Positions 5,118 through 10,566 of a stretch of 10,566 nucleotides of DNA are shown here, piece by piece (positions within the stretch are counted from its first letter, which is position 1; each line of letters starts with the position of its first letter). The stretch is from Methanomassiliicoccaceae archaeon (GTDB lineage: Archaea; Thermoplasmatota; Thermoplasmata; Methanomassiliicoccales; Methanomethylophilaceae), in NCBI GenBank assembly GCA_031254685.1, contig JAIRTZ010000095.1, forward strand, positions 1 through 10,566, read 5' to 3'. The translations under genes were made by a program, and so were the position numbers. Below the pieces are notes generated by a model that did not search any database, was not told where the DNA came from, and was given only the letters and a program-made list of their open reading frames with translations.

Positions 5118-5155
5118 CGTCCCGGCGGGACGGCGCGTATATACGGAGGCGCGCC
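5118..5155. other. Two abutting GC-rich inverted repeats
   Basis: CGTCCC/GGGACG (5118-5123/5127-5132) forms a tight 6-bp stem with a GGC loop. GGCGCG/CGCGCC (5132-5137/5150-5155) encloses the palindrome CGTATATACG (5136-5145). The structure sits just upstream of the paralog-pair promoter. No long T-tract follows on either strand, so a regulatory or structural role seems likelier than termination. Confidence 0.5.
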
Positions 5156-5168
5156 TGAAGGAACGAAT

Positions 5169-5200
5169 AAAGAAAAGCTAAGGGGTTTATCGGATCCCTT
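5169..5200 (-). terminator. Terminator of the SpeD-like gene
   Basis: On the minus strand AAGGG (5200-5196) pairs with CCCTT (5184-5180) one base past the stop codon. It is followed by CTTTTCTTTATT. A stem plus pyrimidine-rich tract here means the SpeD-like gene is probably transcribed separately from the paralog pair. Confidence 0.55.
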
Positions 5201-5623
5201 TCAATCCCTGAACGCTATCGCGTATTCCATCGATTTTGCGCCGAAGTACTTCTTGCAGTACTGCGCGGTCTTCTTCGGAGGGAATTCGCGGCACGAGAAC
5301 ACGTCGATGAACGCCTGTCTGCTGAAATCCGCAAAATGCCCCGATATCTGGGACGTCTCGATCAGCTGAACGAGCGAGTATCCTGCGACCTTGTCATTAT
5401 CGCCGAATCTGATCACTATCGGATCGCCGTACCTTTTCATGTTGATGTATTCCGCAAGGTCGATCGCGAACTGCGTGATCACTTCTTTGCTCGAGATCTT
5501 GGCAAGATCGCATTTCCTCAGGTCCACAGACACCATAAGGCCCCATTCCCCATCTTTCTTATAGCGGGCCATCACGGCCTTGTCGCTCATAAGTTCCCCA
5601 GACTTAGGACTCATACTGTACAC
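5201..5623 (-). CDS. S-adenosylmethionine decarboxylase-fold (SpeD-like) pyruvoyl protein, divergent
   Basis: This 140-residue protein is about the size of a bacterial/archaeal SpeD proenzyme (about 120-130). The segment GYSLVQLIETSQISGHF followed by AFIDVFSC lines up with the SpeD core (G-V-S-G...S-E-S-H-x-x-x-H...A-x-I-D-x-F-T-C). Ser91 matches the self-cleavage/pyruvoyl serine, His96 the processing histidine and Cys111 the proton-donor cysteine. The spacing (+5, +20) is exactly that of Ser63, His68 and Cys83 in Thermotoga SpeD. The Glu before the serine is Thr90 here, and the His after it is Gln92. Such changes could alter processing or substrate; relatives of SpeD have become arginine or ornithine decarboxylases. 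The GTG start is favoured because GGTGAT (5629-5634) lies five bases upstream; ATG at 5614 is too far. It has its own promoter and terminator. The fold call is good; the reaction is unknown. Confidence 0.75.
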   Translation of the reverse strand: MYSMSPKSGELMSDKAVMARYKKDGEWGLMVSVDLRKCDLAKISSKEVITQFAIDLAEYINMKRYGDPIVIRFGDNDKVAGYSLVQLIETSQISGHFADFSRQAFIDVFSCREFPPKKTAQYCKKYFGAKSMEYAIAFRD

Positions 5624-5641
5624 TTTGCATCACCATTGTAA

Positions 5642-5676
5642 AAGGGCAGTGATCCCTTCGAAAGTGTATTAAAAAA
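5642..5676 (-). promoter_or_regulatory. Promoter and inverted repeat of the SpeD-like gene
   Basis: On the minus strand TTTTTTAATACA (5676-5665) is a TATA-like element, with a predicted start near 5645. The inverted repeat AAGGG/CCCTT (5642-5646/5654-5658, 7-base spacer) lies across that start and could be an operator. Confidence 0.4.
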
Positions 5677-5801
5677 GTAGTATTTCAAACTGTCCCGATT
5701 ACGCATTCCCGCATGCCCTCCGGATGCCCCTTTTCGGACATGCTGGACAGTGTTTTGTACGTATCGCGTACACGTGACGAATATACGATGTATACGCGGG
5801 C

Positions 5802-6347
5802 TCAGCTCTCGATGCCCTTCCGCGGGCCGATGCCCCTGTCGTACGGGTGCTTTATCATTCTCATTTCCGTGACGAGGTCCGCGAACTCGATGATCTCGTC
5901 GGGCGCGTAGCGTCCGGTGAGAACGACCTCGACATTCTTCGGGCGTCCCCTGAGCATATCGATCACTTCGTTCACATCGACGAGCTTCCATCCCATGGCG
6001 ACGTTTATCTCGTCGATAACGAAGAGATCGTATTTTCCGGAATACAGCATCTCCTTAACTTTCCGTAACGCACCGCGGGCCATTTCGCGGTCATCATCCG
6101 TTATGTTCCTCGGATCCACAAGATGGTCGAGGCCGTGAGGCAGCAATGTGAAATTCTCCAATTTTTTGGACATGACGTACTCGCCGGAACCCTGGTCGGG
6201 CTTCATGAACTGCACCATCGCGACATTGAGGTTATTGCCCAAGGCGCGCATCGTGAGTCCCAGCGCCGCCGTAGTTTTTCCTTTTCCGTTGCCCGTGTAC
6301 ACTTGAACGAGGCCCAATTCCTTTTTTACGTTCTCGTCGGCTTTCAT
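5802..6347 (-). CDS. cobO: Cob(I)yrinic acid/corrinoid adenosyltransferase
   Basis: CobO (BtuR/CobA type) transfers the adenosyl group of ATP to the cobalt of reduced corrinoids, a step in adenosylcobamide synthesis or salvage in the cytosol. At 181 residues it has the usual length. The P-loop GNGKGKTT is at 19-26. Family blocks follow: VQFMKP (45-50), LFVIDEINVAMGW (108-120), LTGRYAPDEIIEFADLVTEMR (143-163) and the C-terminal KHPYDRGI...RKGIE (166-180). No Shine-Dalgarno precedes the ATG. A TATTAAT element centred 25 bases upstream suggests a leaderless message. No other cobamide genes are in the window. In a methyl-reducing archaeon it would support corrinoid-dependent enzymes, but that link is inferred. 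Confidence 0.95.
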   Translation of the reverse strand: MKADENVKKELGLVQVYTGNGKGKTTAALGLTMRALGNNLNVAMVQFMKPDQGSGEYVMSKKLENFTLLPHGLDHLVDPRNITDDDREMARGALRKVKEMLYSGKYDLFVIDEINVAMGWKLVDVNEVIDMLRGRPKNVEVVLTGRYAPDEIIEFADLVTEMRMIKHPYDRGIGPRKGIES

Positions 6348-6375
6348 GACGATGGCATCGTCTTCCGTATTAATA
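6348..6375 (-). promoter_or_regulatory. cobO promoter with inverted repeat at the start codon
   Basis: TATTAAT (6369-6375) is a TATA-like element about 25 bases before the cobO ATG. GACGAT/ATCGTC with a 3-base spacer (6348-6362) is a perfect inverted repeat touching the start codon. It occupies the predicted transcription start, a position suited to repression. Confidence 0.45.
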
Positions 6376-6445
6376 ACCGTTCCAACGAAGTTCGTTTCGT
6401 TCTCTGTATATCAGGATCGCGACCGCACAGGTGCGGGCAGAAAAC

Positions 6446-6499
6446 ATTAAATAATTTACTTCACTTTGGTAAATCATGATTGAGTAAATCACGATTGAG
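6446..6499 (+). promoter_or_regulatory. Promoter with tandem 15-bp repeats upstream of the ATPase/nuclease gene
   Basis: TTAAATAATT (6446-6455) is TATA-like. Two adjacent 15-bp repeats follow, 6470-6484 (TAAATCATGATTGAG) and 6485-6499, which differ at one base. The first holds a perfect palindrome, AATCATGATT (6472-6481). They cover the predicted start of transcription and could be a two-site operator. Confidence 0.5.
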
Positions 6500-6527
6500 A
6501 AATACGAATCAGGATGAGGCAGACGAT

Positions 6528-7940
6528 ATGGAAAGATTCTTTGACAAAGGCAGGACGTTCGAACTGAATTCACTCGAGGGATTGTATCACCGCGATGAAT
6601 TCTCGTTCGTCATAATGTACGGAAGACGCCGGATCGGCAAGACAAGCATCATCAACGAATTCATAAATCGCGGAAATAAGAAAGCAGTAAGGTTCACCGC
6701 CACGGAGGATGCAAATAATGTCAATTTGGAGAACTTTTCACAGAGTGTTTTCTCCGTTTTCCCGGAACTCTCCTCTCTTGTCAGTTTCCGATCATGGGAG
6801 GCCGCATGGAATTTCATCGTGAACCAGGCGCGCGGAGAGAAACTGATAATTTACATCGATGAGTATCCCTACCTGGCAAAGGCATACCCTCCGATATCGT
6901 CTCAGCTTCAAAGGTTCATTGACACGGTCCTGGAGAAGACGAACATGATGCTCATACTCTGCGGTTCCTCAATGTCATTTATGGAGAATCAGGTATTGGG
7001 AAACGAGAGCCCATTGTACGGAAGAAGGACCTCACAATTCAAGGTCATGCCTCTGGATTATTTTGACAGTGCCGAATTCTTCGGCAAAGCAAGCATGGAG
7101 GACAAACTTTTGGGATATGCGGTCACGAACGGCATCCCAAAGTACCTGAATGTCATAGCCGAAGAGAGAACGGTCAGGAAAGGGATAGACAAGGCATTCT
7201 TTACCAAAGGCGGATACCTTTACGAAGAACCGTACAACCTGTTGAAACAGGAGCTCCGGGAACCCGCGATGTACAACACGATAATTGCGGCGATCGCGAA
7301 CGGCGCCACGAAGCTGAATGTCATCGCCGCCAAGGTCGGTGAGAAAGACAGCAAAGTGGCCACGTACATCAAAAGCCTCCTTGGTCTCGGGATACTCGCC
7401 AGGGAAGTGCCGATACTCAGCGGCAGCGAGAAGAATGCCAAATACTCTGTGAAGGACAGCATGTACAGATTCTGGTATCGTTTTGTCCCCAAGGCCGTTA
7501 CGCAGATAGACGGCGGAGTGGAGGACATATACGTAACGAAGGTGGAGCCGTTCATATCGGATTTCATGGGCCCTGTCTTCGAAGATGTCTGCAAACAATA
7601 TCTCCTGCGGCTCGTCCGTGCGAAAAAAGCACCGTTCCCACTTGATAACATCGGAAAATGGTGGGGAGGGAATCCCGTAACAAGGACGGAGACGGAGATA
7701 GACATCATTGCAACATCGACGACGGAGAGAGACATCATTGTCGGCGAATGCAAATGGAGGAACAAGGAGGCCGACACGGACGTTCTCAAGGAACTGAGGG
7801 GGAAGGCGGCCATGTTCGCGGACCGTGACATCCATCACTACATATTCTCAAGGTCCGGTTTCACCGCAGGGTTGAGAAAGGCGGCGGAAAAGGACGACAG
7901 GCTGACGCTGGTCGGTCTGAAGGATCTGTTCGAGGTATGA
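6528..7940 (+). CDS. Archaeal AAA ATPase with C-terminal DUF234/PD-(D/E)XK-like nuclease domain
   Basis: Taken from the ATG at 6528, this protein is 470 residues long. The N-terminal P-loop ATPase has Walker A GRRRIGKTS (32-40), Walker B LIIYIDE (106-112) and a sensor-like LILCGSS (142-148). A winged-helix-like segment covers about 250-300. The C-terminal region has the order Glu352, Asp392 (in TEIDIIA) and Glu407-x-Lys409 (GECKW), the PD-(D/E)XK arrangement found in DUF234. The family is multicopy in archaea. Its biology is poorly known, with DNA-linked or mobile-element roles suspected. AGGATGAGG (6511-6519) precedes this ATG by eight bases. The reading frame stays open upstream to a TTG at 6480, but that start would lie inside the tandem repeats and family members begin near residue 1 of the shorter form. 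All catalytic motifs look intact. Confidence 0.9.
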   Translation: MERFFDKGRTFELNSLEGLYHRDEFSFVIMYGRRRIGKTSIINEFINRGNKKAVRFTATEDANNVNLENFSQSVFSVFPELSSLVSFRSWEAAWNFIVNQARGEKLIIYIDEYPYLAKAYPPISSQLQRFIDTVLEKTNMMLILCGSSMSFMENQVLGNESPLYGRRTSQFKVMPLDYFDSAEFFGKASMEDKLLGYAVTNGIPKYLNVIAEERTVRKGIDKAFFTKGGYLYEEPYNLLKQELREPAMYNTIIAAIANGATKLNVIAAKVGEKDSKVATYIKSLLGLGILAREVPILSGSEKNAKYSVKDSMYRFWYRFVPKAVTQIDGGVEDIYVTKVEPFISDFMGPVFEDVCKQYLLRLVRAKKAPFPLDNIGKWWGGNPVTRTETEIDIIATSTTERDIIVGECKWRNKEADTDVLKELRGKAAMFADRDIHHYIFSRSGFTAGLRKAAEKDDRLTLVGLKDLFEV

Positions 7941-8027
7941 TGAACGGGCTTCGGACCGACAGGGCGATCGTATGCCGCGGCCGGCCGGGAACAGGGCGGA
8001 CGGCAGCGTCACGTATGCGGGAAAGGG

Positions 8028-8048
8028 ATTATAACGCTGGTCAGCGTT
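8028..8048 (+). promoter_or_regulatory. Promoter and inverted repeat of the DUF362 gene
   Basis: GATTATAA (8028-8035) is TATA-like and lies about 30 bases before the DUF362 ATG. AACGCT/AGCGTT with spacer GGTC (8033-8048) is a perfect inverted repeat overlapping its 3' edge. No Shine-Dalgarno is seen, so the message may be leaderless or nearly so, with a repressor site next to the TATA box. Confidence 0.45.
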
Positions 8049-8063
8049 CCTGCGCACGATATC

Positions 8064-9173
8064 ATGGCGGGCGCATCGAACGTTTATTTCAGCGATATGA
8101 GGACAAGGTCGAAAGGCAGTTTATTGGCAAAGCTGGAAAGGCTTGTACGCGCGGCCGGAATTGAAAAGATCGACATGGAGAAGAAGTTCGTCGCCGTAAA
8201 GATACACTTCGGCGAACCCGGGAACCTGTCGTACCTTAGGGCGAACTACGCCAAGGTGATAGTAGACATAATCAAAGAGAAGGGCGGGATACCATTTCTC
8301 ACCGACTGCAGCACATTGTACGTAGGCAGACGGAAGGACGCCGTCGAACATATAGAGGCGGCGTATGAGAACGGCTACAACCCGTTCGCCGCCGGATGCC
8401 ACGTTATCATCGGCGACGGCCTGAAGGGGGATGACGATATCGATATTGTGATCAACGCACCATGCATCAAAAGCGCGAAGATCGGCCGCACGATCGCCGA
8501 CGCGGACGTGATAATTTCGATGACCCATTTCAAAGGCCATGAACTCATGGGGATCGGAGGTACGATAAAGAACCTCGGGATGGGATGCGCGTCCCGCCGC
8601 GGAAAAATGGAACTGCACAGCGCCGGAAAACCGTCCGTCGACGTGAAAAAATGTACGGGATGCGGATACTGCGCGAGCAGATGCGCCCAGTCCGCGATAA
8701 CGATGCAGAGGAAGAAGGCCAAGATCGATCCGAACGTCTGCGTCGGGTGCGGACGATGCATATCGATGTGCAGGTTCGATGCGATCAACGTTGCGATGGA
8801 TCAATCGAACGACATATTATGCAAAAGGACCGCCGAGTATGCATTGGCATCCGTCACCGGGAAACCGAACTTTCACGTATCGTTCGTCATCGACGTATCG
8901 CCGTTCTGCGACTGCTACGGTGAGAACGATGTCCCGATCGTCCCGGACGTAGGGATGTTCGCATCGTTCGACCCCGTTGCGCTGGACGCCGCATGCGCGG
9001 ACGCCGTGAACAGACAGCCGATCGTGAAGGAAAGTATACTTAACGAAAGGGCCGACTGCAAAAAAGATCGGTTCCGATGCACCCATCCGGCCACCGACTG
9101 GAGGGCCGCCGTCGATCACGCCGAACTGATAGGATTGGGCGTTAAAGGGTACACCATCGAAAAGGTGGAATGA
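8064..9173 (+). CDS. DUF362 protein with two [4Fe-4S] ferredoxin motifs
   Basis: This 369-residue soluble protein has a DUF362 domain (about 5-190 and resuming after the clusters to about 318). The domain includes VAVKIHFGEPGN, DADVIISMTHFKGHELMGIGGTIKNLGMG and a late SFDPVALDAACADAV. Inserted at about 192-240 is a dicluster ferredoxin module. Cysteines 197, 200, 203 and 207 form one CxxCxxCxxxC set and 226, 229, 232 and 236 the other. Neither last cysteine is followed by the usual proline. The architecture is common in methanogens and anaerobes; electron transfer is likely, but the substrate is not established. The ATG at 8064 gives the typical start (NVYFSDMR). Its stop codon directly abuts the next gene's start. 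Confidence 0.92.
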   Translation: MAGASNVYFSDMRTRSKGSLLAKLERLVRAAGIEKIDMEKKFVAVKIHFGEPGNLSYLRANYAKVIVDIIKEKGGIPFLTDCSTLYVGRRKDAVEHIEAAYENGYNPFAAGCHVIIGDGLKGDDDIDIVINAPCIKSAKIGRTIADADVIISMTHFKGHELMGIGGTIKNLGMGCASRRGKMELHSAGKPSVDVKKCTGCGYCASRCAQSAITMQRKKAKIDPNVCVGCGRCISMCRFDAINVAMDQSNDILCKRTAEYALASVTGKPNFHVSFVIDVSPFCDCYGENDVPIVPDVGMFASFDPVALDAACADAVNRQPIVKESILNERADCKKDRFRCTHPATDWRAAVDHAELIGLGVKGYTIEKVE

Positions 9174-9455
9174 TTGATCGACAACATATTCGAGATCCTG
9201 ATGCTCCTTTGCTTCGGGTTCGCCTGGCCGTTCTCGATCCATAAGGCATACGTGTCGAGAAGCACACAGGGCACAAGCCTCTTTTTCTTATACGTTGTGA
9301 TAGCCGGTTACATCGCAGGGATGATCAACAACGTGATAAACGGATTGAACTATGTCATCTGGTTCTACATAATCAACACGGTGATGATAATGATCAACGT
9401 GTTCCTCCTTCTGCGCAACAGAAGGTACGAGAGGGCGGCGGCAACTGTGGAATGA
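9174..9455 (+). CDS. Three-helix PQ-loop/SemiSWEET-like membrane protein
   Basis: This protein of 93 residues has three hydrophobic segments at about 5-24, 36-56 and 60-81, followed by a basic, polar tail (RNRRYERAAATVE). The Trp-Pro in helix 1 (18-19), the following cytoplasmic-style loop KAYVSRSTQGTS and the Asn-rich turn before helix 3 resemble the single triple-helix unit of the PQ-loop/SemiSWEET group, which dimerises into small-solute carriers. The start is a TTG immediately after the DUF362 stop. AGGTGG (9163-9168) lies five bases upstream, so translational coupling to the DUF362 gene is likely. The ATG at 9170 is out of frame. A joint role with the ferredoxin-like partner is possible, but no substrate can be assigned. 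Confidence 0.75.
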   Translation: MIDNIFEILMLLCFGFAWPFSIHKAYVSRSTQGTSLFFLYVVIAGYIAGMINNVINGLNYVIWFYIINTVMIMINVFLLLRNRRYERAAATVE

Positions 9456-9479
9456 GACCTTCCGCAAGGCCTGTGCGCA

Positions 9480-10022
9480 TCATTCCCATTTTTTGTAAAG
9501 CGAATGCTCGATCCGCAATTGGTCAAGGCAACGTCCGGCGATGAACGCGAATATATCGTCAACGGTCTTGGGCTGCGAATAGAATCCGGGGTTCGCGTCC
9601 AATATCGTAACGCCGCATCTTGCAAGCTTTAATTCATTTTCCAGCATTATCGCGCTCTTCGGAGTCTCGCGCGTGACAAGTATCAGTTTCCTCGATTCCT
9701 TGAGAGCAACGGCGGCGGCCCTCGTGATGAGCGTGTCCGCAAGTCCCGATGCTATCTTCGCAAGCGTCGACGAACTGCAGGGAGCGACGATCATCGCATC
9801 GAAGTGATAGCTTCCCGAGGATATCGACGCAAAGAGGTCGTGATCATCAAAAACGATATCGGCCATTTTTTCTATGTCGCGCATAGCGAGTTCCGTCTCG
9901 CTCGGAATGATCTTCTTCGCCATGTCCGAGATCACCAATATCCTTTCACCGGGAAGTTCCCTCAGTATCTTCACGCCGTACATGATGCCGGACGCGCCCG
10001 TGACCGCGACTACGTACCTCAC
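9480..10022 (-). CDS. ubiX: Flavin prenyltransferase
   Basis: UbiX attaches a dimethylallyl unit to reduced FMN, making the prenyl-FMN used by UbiD-family decarboxylases. In archaea these include the anhydromevalonate phosphate decarboxylase of the modified mevalonate route. At 180 residues it has the normal length. The FMN-binding GASG (9-12), ISDMA (31-35), PCSSSTLAKIASG (81-93), RAAAVALKESRKLILVTRETP (101-121) and PGFYSQP with Tyr148 (145-151) are all present. The start is GTG, with GGGAG (10026-10030) just upstream. An AT-rich element (about 10043-10056, minus strand) is the likely TATA box. It is convergent with the SemiSWEET-like gene, with 24 bases between. No ubiD homolog lies in the window. 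Confidence 0.95.
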   Translation of the reverse strand: MRYVVAVTGASGIMYGVKILRELPGERILVISDMAKKIIPSETELAMRDIEKMADIVFDDHDLFASISSGSYHFDAMIVAPCSSSTLAKIASGLADTLITRAAAVALKESRKLILVTRETPKSAIMLENELKLARCGVTILDANPGFYSQPKTVDDIFAFIAGRCLDQLRIEHSLYKKWE

Positions 10023-10083
10023 GTAACTCCCATTGCGGGAATGATAATTAATTTTCTGGTCGCTGTACTGCGATACGGCATCG

Positions 10084-10563
10084 TCATTCGGGCGGTTCTT
10101 CCAGATATGCGGACAGGAATTTGCGATAATCCTTCGGCCCTATCCGTATCCGTTCGACGTTCCCGACGGGGAACGACCCCGCGGGGAGCATCATCCCCAT
10201 AGATCCGGCGCATGCGATGTGGTACTCCGGCGCCTTTTCGCAAAACAATCTCATGGACATGAGCGCGGGATTGCAGAATTGTATCTCGTCCAATATGATC
10301 AATGTCCTGACCGGCTCGATCCTTTCGGAGGACCTCAGACCGAGGTCCCTGACGATCGTCACCGGGTCCGCGCCTTCCGTGAAGATGTCCGCGAGACCGG
10401 GGTCGTCCTTGAAATTGAAATAAACGACATTATCATATTTCTGTTGCCCGAAATACGTGAGGATGTGCGCCTTCCCCGCCTGTTTTATGCCTTCGAGCAG
10501 CAGCGGTTTGCGGTCGGCGCTCCTCTTCCACTTCAAAAGGTCATCATATATCGTCCTGCCCAT
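10084..10563 (-). pseudogene. Truncated AAA_14-type ATPase with degenerate Walker A
   Basis: The 159 residues match only the N-terminal ATPase part of the archaeal/bacterial AAA_14-DUF4143 family, whose members usually exceed 380 residues. Recognisable blocks are IYDDLLKWK (5-13), Walker B TLIILDEIQ (87-95), CEKAPEYHIACAGS (108-121) and SFPVGNVERIRIGPKDYRKFL (130-150). The reading frame then stops at EEPPE. I find no DUF4143 remnant in the 61 bases before ubiX. The Walker A reads GIKQAGKA (25-32), so the Ser/Thr that coordinates magnesium is alanine and the usual Arg-Gln is Lys-Gln. A shortened product with a damaged nucleotide site suggests decay, although a selected nonhydrolytic fragment cannot be excluded. 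The start is at the window edge (10561-10563) and is natural for the family. Confidence 0.75.
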
Positions 10564-10566
10564 AGG

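Noticed and set aside
5745..5805. Repeated GTAC/GTATAC motifs after cobO as a terminator
   Set aside because: The short dyads do not combine into one convincing stem, and there is no T-tract on the minus strand directly after them.
5611..5991. Arg-rich minus-strand reading frame overlapping cobO
   Set aside because: It is a frame shadow of cobO, and its composition is typical of GC-rich shadows.
6480..6527. TTG at 6480 as the start of the ATPase/nuclease
   Set aside because: It lies inside the tandem repeats at the predicted transcription start. The ATG at 6528 has a ribosome site and the family-typical N-terminus.

Overview
The window looks archaeal and most resembles a Thermoplasmatota methanogen of the Methanomassiliicoccales type. 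That placement is inferred from gene content and expression signals, not from a marker gene. The signals are AT-rich TATA-like elements about 25 bp before expected starts, several genes that look leaderless, and a Shine-Dalgarno of the GGTGAT type five bases before a start codon, complementary to the archaeal 16S 3' end. Gene content that fits includes an ADP-free indolepyruvate:ferredoxin oxidoreductase subunit, a corrinoid adenosyltransferase, a flavin prenyltransferase, a DUF362 ferredoxin-like protein and an archaeal ATPase/nuclease of the DUF234 type.

Layout. Bases 1-211 are a 7-bp tandem array that runs into the 3' end of iorA (minus strand, 1771-161). The array replaces the end of iorA: the usual C-terminal ferredoxin domain is missing and the last 16 or so residues are repeat-encoded. 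A tRNA-Leu(UAG) gene lies at 1882-1968. Its last 18 bases plus one more recur exactly at 2754-2772, and the interval holds a yefM-yoeB toxin-antitoxin pair with a palindromic operator. This looks like a very small cassette (about 803 bp) inserted at the tRNA 3' end with no integrase. A hairpin/T-tract follows the second copy, and then a gene-free stretch with stacked hairpins. A CysM-like cysteine synthase follows at 3038-3928.

A minus-strand block runs from 6347 down to 4114. It holds cobO, a small SpeD-fold protein that keeps all three catalytic positions of S-adenosylmethionine decarboxylase at exact spacing, and two tandem paralogs of an unrecognised family. A 27-bp direct repeat lies between cysM and this block. 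On the plus strand at 6528-9455 come an AAA ATPase with a C-terminal PD-(D/E)XK-like nuclease domain, a DUF362/2x[4Fe-4S] protein, and a directly abutting three-helix PQ-loop/SemiSWEET-like membrane protein. On the minus strand at the right end are ubiX and a shortened AAA ATPase with a broken Walker A motif.

How the parts relate. The core genes are mostly single transcription units for redox, cofactor and amino acid metabolism: IorA for aromatic 2-oxo acid oxidation, CysM for cysteine, CobO for adenosylcobamide, and UbiX for prenyl-FMN. Accessory or plastic material is interspersed: the heptamer array, the tRNA-associated toxin-antitoxin cassette, the paralog pair and the two ATPases. The strongest leads are the array-truncated iorA, the tRNA-flanked toxin-antitoxin cassette and the SpeD-like protein.
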